32,412 nucleotides of DNA from Alphaproteobacteria bacterium (GTDB lineage: Bacteria > Pseudomonadota > Alphaproteobacteria > GCA-2731375), in the NCBI GenBank assembly GCA_029937535.1, contig JAPYPT010000021.1:1-32412 (forward strand), read 5' to 3'. The translations under genes were made by a program, and so were the position numbers. This document shows, piece after piece, positions 1-8,910 of the stretch (positions within the stretch are counted from its first letter, which is position 1; the number at the start of each line of letters is the position of its first letter). The notes under the pieces were generated by a model. That model made no database searches. It saw only the letters and a program-made list of their open reading frames with translations, and was not told the DNA's origin.

Positions 1-1
1 C

Positions 2-217
2 GGCAACACAATCATCGGCAAATGGCTCGGCGGCCTGGACAATTTCTATGTCGCCACCGGTTTCACCGGCGCGGGCCTGCAAAAAGGCCCGGCAATCGGC
101 CGCGCCATGACCGAATTGTTAATTGATGGCGGCTATCAGACCATCGACCTCTCCCGCATGTCTTATCAACGGGTGATCGACGACGAACCGCTGCTGGAAG
201 TCGGCTTTTCGGCGTGA
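2..217 (+). CDS. C-terminal part of a FAD-dependent (DAO-type) oxidoreductase, truncated by window edge
   Basis: Frame 2 translation GNTIIGKWLGGLDNFYVATGFTGAGLQKGPAIGRAMTELLIDGGYQTIDLSRMSYQRVIDDEPLLEVGFSA*; the ATGFTGAGLQKGPAIGRAMTELL segment resembles the C-terminal FAD-binding region of DAO-family oxidoreductases. Confidence 0.75.
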   Translation, partial: GNTIIGKWLGGLDNFYVATGFTGAGLQKGPAIGRAMTELLIDGGYQTIDLSRMSYQRVIDDEPLLEVGFSA

Positions 218-232
218 ACGCGCGTGTGGCGG

Positions 233-1915
233 CTAATCGACTTCGCCATCTTCCTCCACCACGCCATAATCCCGCGCGGCCGCTTCCGGGCTGACGAGGC
301 CAAGGCGCACGTCTTCGGCGACGGCCTCTGGGTCGCGGGCCTTTGGGTCGCCGAAACCGCCGCCGCCGGGCATTTCGATGATCAGGCGCTCTTGCGCGGG
401 GATGGTTTGGAAGCCTTTATTGTTTAGGTCCTTGCCGGAGGCCAGCCGGATCCGTCCCGTCGCCCCCGCACCGGCGCCGTCGCGTCCGCGGGCCGGAAAC
501 AGCACCCGTTCGAAACTTGCGAAAATGCCGAACGGGGCGTCCTCCCGGCTGGTGATCTCCATGGTTTGCCCCAAGCCGCCGCGCTGGGCGCCGGCACCGC
601 CTGAATCCGTACGCAATTCCTTGCGCCAGACGACGATGGGCGTGATCGCCTCGGTAATCTCGACCGGCACATTGCGCACGCCGCTGGGATAGGGCGTGGC
701 CGAGAGGCCGTCCAGCCTGGGCCGGGCGCCGGCGCCGCCGCTGTGAAAGCTCATCAGCATAAAGGCCGTGGTCTCATGCTCGGTGCGTTTGGTGATGCCG
801 TGCCCGGCGCCAAGCTTGACGTTCCATAGGTTCGAGGTGCCCTCCGCCGGGACCCGGTCGGGCAGGGCCTGATGCAGGCAGCCGAAAATCACATCGGGCA
901 GCATATGGCCGATGGTCGAGCGCGCGACCACGGCGCAGGGGTGGGGAGCGTTGACGATGGTATTGTCGGGGGCGGACACGGTAATGGCGTCCAGGGTTCC
1001 CGCATTGTTGGGAATTTCAGGCGCCACGACGCATTTCGCGCCGAACGCCGTATAGGCCTCGGTGTAGCACATGGGGCAGTTGATGCCGAAGTCCGAGGTG
1101 CCGGAGGAACCGGTGTAATCCACGTGAATGATGCCATTCGATATGGTCAATTCCGCCACCAGATCGATCGGCGCCTCGAAGCCATCGATGCGCATGGCGT
1201 GCTTCCAACTGCCCTGGGGCAGGGCATTGATCCGGGCGGTAATGGCGGTGCGGCTTTGCTCAATGATATGGCGGCCCAGGGCGTCAAGATCGTCCAGCCC
1301 GTATTCATCCATCATCGCGAACAACCGCCGCGCGCCGGTGTCGTTGCAGGCGGCCAGGGCATAGATATCGCCCTCGACCTGCACCGGCTCACGCACATTG
1401 GCGCGGACCAGGTTCAACAGCCACTGGTTCATCTCGCCCTCGATGGCGAGCGGCATGATGGGTACGTTCAGCCCTTCATGATAGATCTGCCGTCCATCCG
1501 GCGACATGCCGACGCCGCCAATATCGACCACATGGCTGGTACAGGCGAACAGGGCCACCATGGCGCCATTGCGGTAAGTCGGCGTGACAACCGTGAAATC
1601 ATGCAGATGCCCGGTGCCCTTCCAGGGATCGTTGGTGATGTAGATATCGCCGTCCTTCATCACATGGATGGGAAAGACGTCGAGGAAATGGACCACGGCC
1701 CGGGCCATGGAATTGATATGCCCCGGCGTGCCGGTGACCGCCTGGGCCAGCATCTGGCCGTGGAGATCGAAGACACCGGCGGAAATGTCGCCCGCTTCCC
1801 GGCTCGAGGTACTGAACGCCGTGCGCATGAGGGTCTGGGCCTGTTCCTCGACCACCGAGAGCAACCGGTCCCACATGACCTGATACCTGATCCGATCCAT
1901 ATCCGCGCCACTCAT
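233..1915 (-). CDS. Hydantoinase B / oxoprolinase-family protein (N-methylhydantoinase B-like)
   Basis: 560 aa ORF; MDRIRYQVMWDRLLSVVEEQAQTLMRTAFSTSSREAGDISAGVFD, ITNDPWKGTGHLHDFTVVTP, PGGGGFGDPKARDP are typical of HyuB. Its start overlaps the HyuA stop by 4 bp (ATGA). Confidence 0.93.
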   Translation of the reverse strand: MSGADMDRIRYQVMWDRLLSVVEEQAQTLMRTAFSTSSREAGDISAGVFDLHGQMLAQAVTGTPGHINSMARAVVHFLDVFPIHVMKDGDIYITNDPWKGTGHLHDFTVVTPTYRNGAMVALFACTSHVVDIGGVGMSPDGRQIYHEGLNVPIMPLAIEGEMNQWLLNLVRANVREPVQVEGDIYALAACNDTGARRLFAMMDEYGLDDLDALGRHIIEQSRTAITARINALPQGSWKHAMRIDGFEAPIDLVAELTISNGIIHVDYTGSSGTSDFGINCPMCYTEAYTAFGAKCVVAPEIPNNAGTLDAITVSAPDNTIVNAPHPCAVVARSTIGHMLPDVIFGCLHQALPDRVPAEGTSNLWNVKLGAGHGITKRTEHETTAFMLMSFHSGGAGARPRLDGLSATPYPSGVRNVPVEITEAITPIVVWRKELRTDSGGAGAQRGGLGQTMEITSREDAPFGIFASFERVLFPARGRDGAGAGATGRIRLASGKDLNNKGFQTIPAQERLIIEMPGGGGFGDPKARDPEAVAEDVRLGLVSPEAAARDYGVVEEDGEVD

Positions 1916-3996
1916 CCAGCCGCTCCCATTCTGGTCAGGACAATCTGGCCCAGCGCGTTGACCGTCGCGCCGAAACCGTCCGTCACCAATGTTGTCGTTT
2001 CATCCTCGACGATGACCGCCGGCCCCTGAATGACCGCGCCGGGCCGCAAGTCGGCGCGGGCATGCACGGCCGCCTCGATCCAGGCGCCGCTGGCGGGATC
2101 GAACATCTTGCGTTGGCCGAGCGGGTCCGGGTGATATTGCTCCCGTATCGATGGCGCCATTTCGACGCCGGGCCGGTCCGTCGCCAGGGATAGTGTCCAG
2201 GTCAGTGCCTCGACGGCAAGGTTTGGGATGGTGCGGCTGAACAGCGCGCTGTAGGCCGCTTCGAACCAGCCGGCCAGCGCCGCGCCGTCATCGGTCCCAA
2301 ACACCCGTACCGGCACCGGGACCATGATCTCATGGCCCTGCCCCCGATAGCGCATGAAGGCCGAACGGGTTTCCACCAAGGCTTCATCCGGCGCGCCGAG
2401 CCGCACCACGGATTCCGCCTCGGCCCGCATATCTTGGTAGATCCCATTGACCGCGATGGGGTCGAATTCGCGCAGATCCATATACCGTGTCCGCACAACT
2501 TCGTAGGAAATCTGCGCGCGGAGGAACCCGATGGCGGAGCCGACACCGGCACCTTGTGGCACAATCACCCTGTCGATCCCAAGCTTGTCCGCCAACCGGG
2601 TTGCATGCAACGGCGCCGCGCCGCCAAAAGCCACGAGGGAGCGCCCAACCATATCCTTGCCGTTCTCGATGGCGTGGACCCGTGCCGCATTGGCCATATG
2701 CTCATCGACAATTTCGGAAACACCGGCGGCGGCGATATTGGTGTCGATATTCAAGGCCTCGCCTATGTCACGGTTGATCGCATCGACCGCGCGTTCCGGC
2801 GTCAATGTCACCTGGCCTCCCGCGAAGCGTGCCGGATCGATCCGCCCCAGCACCGTATCGGCGTCGGTCACAGTGGGGGCCACGCCGCCATTGCCATAAC
2901 AGGCGGGGCCCGGCACGGAGCCGGCACTTTCCGGTCCGACCCGGATGCGCTGCATGGCGTCCAGATCGGCAATAGAGCCGCCGCCGGCACCGATTTCGAC
3001 CATATCAATGACCGGTATGCGCAATGGCAGCCCGCTGCCCTTTAAAAACCGGTGCGTGCGCGCGACCTCGAATGAACGGGCGATATGGGGTTGAAAATCA
3101 TCGATCAAGGTAATCTTGGCCGTGGTGCCGCCCATGTCAAAGGACAGGATTTTATCCTGATCATTCTCCTTGGCGATATCCCGCGCCAGGATCGCGCCGC
3201 CGGCCGGGCCGGATTCGACAAGACGGATTGGCAACCGCACGGCCGTCTCCACCGTGGTCACGCCGCCGCTCGACATCATCAAAAGCAAGGGGCAGGACAG
3301 GCCCTGGCTCCGCAGACCGTCCTGCAGCCGGTTCAAGTAGCCCGCGATCATCGGCTGCACATAGGCATTCGCACAGGCCGTCGAGGCGCGGTCGTATTCG
3401 CGGATCTCCGGGCAGACTTCAGCCGACAGGGTGATGCCAACACCGGGAAGCGCGGCGGCTAGGATCTCGCCCGCGCGGCGTTCGTGATCCGGATTGACGT
3501 AGCTGTGCAGGAAACAGATGGCGACCGCCTCAACCCCGGTTTTGCCCAAATCAGCGGCCAGGGCGCGCAATGCCTCTTCGTCGAGCGCCAACAATACCGA
3601 GCCGTCCGCCGCGATCCTTTCCGGCACCGTGAACCGCCAATCCCGTTCGATCAGCGGCGGCGGCCGCTCCATGTACAAATCATACTGCTCGAACCGGTGC
3701 TCGTAGGCGATTTCAAGGGAGTCGCGAAAACCATCCGTGGTCACCAGCGCCGTGCGCGCGCCCTTGCGCTCGATCAAGGCGTTGGTGGCCAGCGTGGTGC
3801 CATGAATGATCAAGGTCACGTCCGAGGCGTTGACGCCGCTCCGCCGCAGGATATCGCCAACACCTTCCAAAACCGCCCGTTCGGGCGCATCCGGCGTCGT
3901 CAATAGCTTCAGGCTGTCCTGACCGCCGCCATGCTCCAAAACAACGTCGGTGAAGGTCCCACCAATATCGATTGCCAGCCGCGCCCCGTTGTTCAT
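1912..3996 (-). CDS. Hydantoinase A / oxoprolinase-family protein (N-methylhydantoinase A-like)
   Basis: 694 aa ORF; RLAIDIGGTFTDVVLE, HGTTLATNALIERKGARTALVTTDGFRD, SFDMGGTTAKITLI typical of HyuA. Confidence 0.94.
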   Translation of the reverse strand: MNNGARLAIDIGGTFTDVVLEHGGGQDSLKLLTTPDAPERAVLEGVGDILRRSGVNASDVTLIIHGTTLATNALIERKGARTALVTTDGFRDSLEIAYEHRFEQYDLYMERPPPLIERDWRFTVPERIAADGSVLLALDEEALRALAADLGKTGVEAVAICFLHSYVNPDHERRAGEILAAALPGVGITLSAEVCPEIREYDRASTACANAYVQPMIAGYLNRLQDGLRSQGLSCPLLLMMSSGGVTTVETAVRLPIRLVESGPAGGAILARDIAKENDQDKILSFDMGGTTAKITLIDDFQPHIARSFEVARTHRFLKGSGLPLRIPVIDMVEIGAGGGSIADLDAMQRIRVGPESAGSVPGPACYGNGGVAPTVTDADTVLGRIDPARFAGGQVTLTPERAVDAINRDIGEALNIDTNIAAAGVSEIVDEHMANAARVHAIENGKDMVGRSLVAFGGAAPLHATRLADKLGIDRVIVPQGAGVGSAIGFLRAQISYEVVRTRYMDLREFDPIAVNGIYQDMRAEAESVVRLGAPDEALVETRSAFMRYRGQGHEIMVPVPVRVFGTDDGAALAGWFEAAYSALFSRTIPNLAVEALTWTLSLATDRPGVEMAPSIREQYHPDPLGQRKMFDPASGAWIEAAVHARADLRPGAVIQGPAVIVEDETTTLVTDGFGATVNALGQIVLTRMGAAG

Positions 3997-4038
3997 ATGT
4001 ACGCTACCTTTTGCCTGAAGCTACAACGTGATCCGGCA

Positions 4039-4839
4039 TCAGGTACCGGTAAACTTGGCCGGGCGTTTTTCGACGAAGGCGGCCAGGCCCTCCTTGGCGT
4101 CGTTGGTTTTGCCCAGTTCCACATTAATGGTGGCAAATTCGGCGACGGCGGCGTCGAAACCCTGTTCGAGATACTTTCGGGAATTGGCGATGGTGCCGCG
4201 CACCGCCAGGGGGGCCTGGGCGCAGATCTTTTCCGCCAACTCAATGGCCCGGTCCAGTTGCTGGCCCACGGGCACCACTTCCTGGATGTAGTTGAAGCGC
4301 AGGGCGGTTTCGGCGTCAAATTCGTCATCCGTCAAAAGATAGCGCATGGCGTTGCCCCAGCCCGCGCGCTGCACCATGCGGATGGTGGCCCCGCCCGTGG
4401 CGACCAGATTGCGCTGCACCTCCAATTGCGAGAAACGGCAATCATCCGCCGCGATGACGATCTCGCAGGCCAGCATCAGCTCAATCCCGATGGTGTAGGT
4501 GATGCCCTGCACCGCCGCCACCATGGGCTTGGTGCGGTGCGGACCCTGCAGGCCAAAGCAATCGATATTGCCCTCGCCATAGATCGGCCCGCCCTTGGCG
4601 CGATGGGGTGCCATGGCTGGCATATCCAAACCGGCGGTGGTGTGCGGACCAACCGCGTGCAAGACGCCGCAGCGCAGTTCGTCATCCCGCTCCAACAGGG
4701 TGTAGGCATCGCCCAGTTCCTGGCCCATCTTCGGCGTGAAGCCGTTGAACTTGTGCGGCCGGTCGATGCCAATCAGCAACAGATGGCCGCGCCGTTCCGT
4801 GTTGATACGGCCGTCGGGATTTGTGGGATCGTCCGCCAT
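4039..4839 (-). CDS. Enoyl-CoA hydratase/isomerase (crotonase) family protein
   Basis: MADDPTNPDGRINTERRGHLLLIGIDRPHKFNGFTPKMGQEL...; crotonase pattern. Start placed at 4839, where AAAGGAGAGACGAGC precedes ATG; the track ORF to 4908 is N-terminally overextended. Confidence 0.9.
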   Translation of the reverse strand: MADDPTNPDGRINTERRGHLLLIGIDRPHKFNGFTPKMGQELGDAYTLLERDDELRCGVLHAVGPHTTAGLDMPAMAPHRAKGGPIYGEGNIDCFGLQGPHRTKPMVAAVQGITYTIGIELMLACEIVIAADDCRFSQLEVQRNLVATGGATIRMVQRAGWGNAMRYLLTDDEFDAETALRFNYIQEVVPVGQQLDRAIELAEKICAQAPLAVRGTIANSRKYLEQGFDAAVAEFATINVELGKTNDAKEGLAAFVEKRPAKFTGT

Positions 4840-4859
4840 TGCTCGTCTCTCCTTTGGAT

Positions 4860-6803
4860 CTAGTACGCCATGCAGGCATCGTAACGGGCGGCGGCGATTT
4901 CGATACATAGGTCCACGTCGTGGGCCAGAATATGCCGCTGTTCCACCAGAGCCTCCGCCGCCCCGCGGACCCGGTTCAGATAATCGTCACGGTTATCATA
5001 ACGTTCGCCCAGGGATAGCCGGGGATCCCCCTTTTCCTCTCGCGCCGACTTGTCCTTGGCCAGGGGAATTGAGGAGCCGACATATTCCAGCAACTGCCCC
5101 GTCCCGCCGGTGTCGCCATGGCGGGGGTTGAAGCCCGTGTGGGTGGCCACGGGGACCGTGATATCCGGCATGGGGATACCGCCCGCCTCATTGCCGTTTT
5201 CATCCACCTCCGAAACCCAATCGGGATAGGGCTCCGCCGCCAGCACGGGCGGCATGGCGCCGATGCCGTTGTCCGCCTCCGGCCCCAGATCCATCGGGTA
5301 GACAGCGGTCATCAGCCCGGGATCAGGCAGCGCCAGTCCGGGGATGTTGGACAGGGACGACATCACTGCCGCCCGCCTTGCGCGCTGATCGGCCTTTGGA
5401 TAACGGCTGTCAGGCGGATTGATGCCGTCGCGCACCCAATTCAGAAGATTGACCAGAGCCGCGCGATAGAGGGGCCGGTAGTCGATGATATTCATATTAT
5501 TCTGGCCATGGCTGCCGAACAACGTGCGGCTCTGCCATTTGGCGACGCCCGCGCCATGCTGGGTGGAGGCAAAGAGATAGCGGCGCACACCGTCGGGCAA
5601 CACCGCATCGCCGCCCGTGGCCAGATCGACGTGGCTCAATCCCGCATCGCCGCGCCAATATTCGGACGAGGTGTCCGTATAGATGATCTTGGGCATCCCG
5701 CCCTTGGCCCCTTGCCGGTCCAGAAGTCCCGCGGTCCGGTTGGTGCCGGGGTCGGTCTGCAGCAAATCGGCGAAGGGAAACAGATGCCCAAAGGACGGCG
5801 TGGGCTGGACCGAGGGCTGGGCATAACGGTTATTGAATTCGCCGCGCCGGCCGCCGGCAATGTGGGCCAGAATGCCATCGAAGGCCGGACGGCCCGCCTC
5901 GTCCAGGTTCAAGCCAAAATGCAGCAGGGTGCGCAGGAAGCGGCCGCATTGGGATTGCCCCTCACACACCACATGGTCGATGGCGCCCGCCGTCGGCGCG
6001 TCCGTGTCATGACGGAGGAACGCGGCCAGATCCCGTGTCGCCAGCATGCCGGCACCGACCACGGGACAGTCCAACGGCGTGTACAGCACATCGTAAATCA
6101 TGCCGGCCTTGAAACCGCCCTCCAGATGAACATCATCGTGGGCGCCGAAGGACCATTGACTTCGCGGTATCTCGGTCGGTGTGCCATAGGCGCCATCGCG
6201 CACCAGCAATTTGGCGCCTGGTTCGGATTTGTCGGCCACGGCCACCGGTTCATGCATGCCAAGTTCGCCCACATGATGGTCGGTCAGGGAGATGCTGTCG
6301 GCATCGCCATTGATTTGCAGGCGAAGCTGCATCTGGCCATGGGTTGTGCGGGCGGCGAGCGGCACCTGGGGCGGGGCGAGACCGATGCGCACATGCTCCG
6401 GCGTGCGGGGCACGTCCCACTGCCAGCCGGCCCAGGCCACGGTCAATCCATTGTTGAACAGGAAGCCATCGCCGGGCGCAATCTCCACCGTATCGGTGGT
6501 GCCCATGGCGGTCATATTGAAACGGGTGATGTTACGCTTGCCCCGGTTTGGAACCTGCATCAACAAGGTGCGGCTGCCGCCCGAGAGAGGCCGCAGAAGG
6601 GTGACATCGCCGCTGAAATGCACCAGGCCGTCGTCGCCGCGCGCCGCCACATCCAGATCAGTAACGCCATGATTGGCCGCATGGTCGGGATCGACGGCGT
6701 AGTGGGCAATGGCCTCTATCCGCTCGTAGGACCCCGTATCGCCGAAAGAGCGGCCATCTTCGTAAGGTTCGCGGCTGAGAATTTCGAAATGGGTTACTGG
6801 CAT
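4860..6803 (-). CDS. Alpha/beta hydrolase domain-containing protein (Abhydrolase_10-like)
   Basis: MPVTHFEILSREPYEDGRSFGDTGSYERIEAIAHYAVDP...CEGQSQCGRFLRTLLHFGLNLDEAGRPAFDGILAHIAGGRRGEFNNRYAQPS; GQSQCGR resembles a nucleophile-elbow region. Start chosen at MPVTHFE. Confidence 0.82.
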   Translation of the reverse strand: MPVTHFEILSREPYEDGRSFGDTGSYERIEAIAHYAVDPDHAANHGVTDLDVAARGDDGLVHFSGDVTLLRPLSGGSRTLLMQVPNRGKRNITRFNMTAMGTTDTVEIAPGDGFLFNNGLTVAWAGWQWDVPRTPEHVRIGLAPPQVPLAARTTHGQMQLRLQINGDADSISLTDHHVGELGMHEPVAVADKSEPGAKLLVRDGAYGTPTEIPRSQWSFGAHDDVHLEGGFKAGMIYDVLYTPLDCPVVGAGMLATRDLAAFLRHDTDAPTAGAIDHVVCEGQSQCGRFLRTLLHFGLNLDEAGRPAFDGILAHIAGGRRGEFNNRYAQPSVQPTPSFGHLFPFADLLQTDPGTNRTAGLLDRQGAKGGMPKIIYTDTSSEYWRGDAGLSHVDLATGGDAVLPDGVRRYLFASTQHGAGVAKWQSRTLFGSHGQNNMNIIDYRPLYRAALVNLLNWVRDGINPPDSRYPKADQRARRAAVMSSLSNIPGLALPDPGLMTAVYPMDLGPEADNGIGAMPPVLAAEPYPDWVSEVDENGNEAGGIPMPDITVPVATHTGFNPRHGDTGGTGQLLEYVGSSIPLAKDKSAREEKGDPRLSLGERYDNRDDYLNRVRGAAEALVEQRHILAHDVDLCIEIAAARYDACMAY

Positions 6804-6808
6804 GGGAA

Positions 6809-7777
6809 CTAACTTCCTAAATTTCGGATGGGTCTGGTCACCGACAAGGTACCGCCGGCCCACAGGGGCAAGTAGGTCATCTTCACGCCCGGCCCGCCGG
6901 TGACGATGGGGTGAATATCCCCCGGCGCACGGGCAATTGTGGCGGAGGCAAAGACGAATTCCTGGATGCGGGCCAGGTCCCAGCCGCGTTTGGCGATTTG
7001 CCGCGCCAATTCAGGCGGCAGCAGAAACATCTGCTCGCCCAAGGCCCGCTCCCGCCCGGCCGAGGACACGGCGCGGGCCGACGCCATGGCGTCCGCCATG
7101 GGGGTCAGGATATCTTCCGGAGCGTCGCCGTTTTCGCCCGGCAACACCTCCGCAGTGCCCGAGACGCCCAGGACGGTGACCGCATCGCCCTCAAATCCAC
7201 GGCGATGGGCCAGGGTCGGCAGGGTATCGTCATCGCCCTCGGGCAGGCAAAAGCCGTATTTGCCCGGCTGTCCCATGGTCGCCATATCGCCCACGCCGGC
7301 CCGGGCGCCGGCGATGTTGGTCATGACCAGGGCCATGGCCCGGCCCAATGTGGCATTGGCCCGGTTGCCGGGACCCAGGCAATTGGTGGAGGCATTCATG
7401 CCCATGGCCTGGACAGCGGGGCCATGTACTACAGTGACCACCGCCGGGGTGCCGGTGGTGGTCAAAATGCCCAACAAATTGAAACCTGGCTCCAGACAAG
7501 CCTCGGCGGCGCTTAACACAACCGCCAGCGCGCCTACCGGGCAGCCGGCCAGGATGCATTGATAGGCCAGGGCGGCCGTTGTCAGTTCGCCAAACAGCGG
7601 CGGCATAGGCCCGAACGAGCGCGCCGGATCGGCGCCCGCCAGCATCGCCGTCATACGCTTATCGGTCGGCGGCACCATGGGCAGGCCGTCGCACAGGTCG
7701 AACTCTTCCAGAACGGCGGCGGCGTCCTGCCAACCCGTCGCCTCCTCGAACAGCGGCCATTCGCCCAAACCGTCCAT
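6809..7777 (-). CDS. Conserved protein B of the UGSC-linked paralogous pair; function unassigned
   Basis: MDGLGEWPLFEEATGW...DGLPMVPPTDKR...LAGCPVGALAVVLSAAEACL...NCLGPGNRANATLGRAMALVMTNIAGA...GQPGKYGFCLPEGDDD. Collinear with the protein at 7783..8847 (e.g. NC-x-G-x-G-x3-NAT-[IL]-GRA; KY-x-FC). The track ORF extends upstream into the neighbouring gene and was trimmed. Confidence 0.75.
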   Translation of the reverse strand: MDGLGEWPLFEEATGWQDAAAVLEEFDLCDGLPMVPPTDKRMTAMLAGADPARSFGPMPPLFGELTTAALAYQCILAGCPVGALAVVLSAAEACLEPGFNLLGILTTTGTPAVVTVVHGPAVQAMGMNASTNCLGPGNRANATLGRAMALVMTNIAGARAGVGDMATMGQPGKYGFCLPEGDDDTLPTLAHRRGFEGDAVTVLGVSGTAEVLPGENGDAPEDILTPMADAMASARAVSSAGRERALGEQMFLLPPELARQIAKRGWDLARIQEFVFASATIARAPGDIHPIVTGGPGVKMTYLPLWAGGTLSVTRPIRNLGS

Positions 7778-7782
7778 GGGAT

Positions 7783-8847
7783 CTAAATATGCGCCACGCG
7801 CACGGAACAGGCGGCGGTGAAGCCGAAGGGCGGAATATAGGCGGAATGCTTGCCCGGCCCGCCGGCCACCAGGATATGGATATCTTCGGGGCCCGGGGTC
7901 AGATGGTAATGGCCATCGATCAGGGGCCGGTCCATATCGGCATAGCTTTCCTGGTTTTCCCGCGAAACCCGGTCCAGGGGAATGCGGGAGCGGTGAAAGA
8001 TATCCTCCTGCATGCTCTCGATGGTCCAGCCGTCCCGGTGCAGGGTCTGGGCATGTTCCGGCCCCAGCACGAGGAAGATCGGCGCGTTGCAATAGATCGA
8101 ATTGGCGCCGGGCTGGGATATGGTGCCGGCGATGGTGGTCAGAATACCCACCCCGGAGGTTGAGGCATGATCGTTGATATTATGGGGCGCCTCGCTGGGA
8201 ATGGCGGTGACCACGCTGTCACCGGGTGAAAAACCCCGGCGCACATGGAACGGCTCCCACGGGCTCTCCTCCTCGTTCTCGCCGAAACAAAAGGCGTATT
8301 TGGCGGGGGACCCTTGGGTCGAGCGGTCCATGACGCCGGGCATGGCCCCGCCCACGTTCAACAGGATCAATTGCAGGGCCCGGCCAATGGTGGCATTGGA
8401 CTGACGCCCCTGGCCGAAGCAATTGGAAGAACAATTGATCCCGAGCTCGTTGCGGACCGGACCATTGAACAGCAACATGGGCGCACAGGAATGGGTCGTG
8501 GCCAGGCTGCCGTGCAGATTATAGTCCGGCGTCAGTACAGCCCGCGTGGCGGCCAGAACAGCCGGGAAATACTCAGCCCGGCAGCCCGCCATGACCGCAT
8601 TGGCGGCCATGGCCTCCAGGGTCGGGATCACCCGGCGGGGCGACATCGCGGGCAGCGGCTCGTTGTCGCCCCTGACCGTATCGATGAACCGTTCCACCAC
8701 GTCCTCCGTGGGCATGACCACGGGGAAACCATCGCTCCACCCCTGGGCAAAGGCATATTCGCTCCATTCGATCTGGTCCATGTCGCCCAGGTCTATGGTC
8801 TCGGTATCCGGTGCCGGATCTAATTGACTATTGCTCACGATGGTCAT
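7783..8847 (-). CDS. Conserved protein A of the UGSC-linked paralogous pair; function unassigned
   Basis: MTIVSNSQLDPAPDTETIDLGDMDQIEWSEYAFAQGWSDGFPVVMPTEDVVERF...MAGCRAEYFPAVLAATRAVLTPDYNLHGSLATTHSCAP...NCSSNCFGQGRQSNATIGRALQLILLNVGGA...SPAKYAFCFGENEEE. Paralogous to 6809..7777. Start could alternatively be 8889. Confidence 0.78.
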   Translation of the reverse strand: MTIVSNSQLDPAPDTETIDLGDMDQIEWSEYAFAQGWSDGFPVVMPTEDVVERFIDTVRGDNEPLPAMSPRRVIPTLEAMAANAVMAGCRAEYFPAVLAATRAVLTPDYNLHGSLATTHSCAPMLLFNGPVRNELGINCSSNCFGQGRQSNATIGRALQLILLNVGGAMPGVMDRSTQGSPAKYAFCFGENEEESPWEPFHVRRGFSPGDSVVTAIPSEAPHNINDHASTSGVGILTTIAGTISQPGANSIYCNAPIFLVLGPEHAQTLHRDGWTIESMQEDIFHRSRIPLDRVSRENQESYADMDRPLIDGHYHLTPGPEDIHILVAGGPGKHSAYIPPFGFTAACSVRVAHI

Positions 8848-8910
8848 GTCACGGCCAAGCCCATCCGCCCCGTTTAGAGGGGCGGGCAAGCCAGGATGCG
8901 TCCTTCCAAA

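Noticed and set aside
872-2029. 385-aa plus-strand ORF antisense to hyuB
   Set aside because: High-GC shadow ORF; low-complexity His/Gly/Asp-rich translation with no family motifs, while the opposite strand is clearly HyuB.
5118-6812. 564-aa plus-strand ORF antisense to the alpha/beta hydrolase gene
   Set aside because: Shadow ORF of a GC-rich gene; no recognisable domain, and the operon on the other strand is coherent.
6809-8092. 427-aa version of protein B
   Set aside because: The N-terminal ~105 residues read out-of-frame through protein A; the start at 7777 fits the paralogue alignment.
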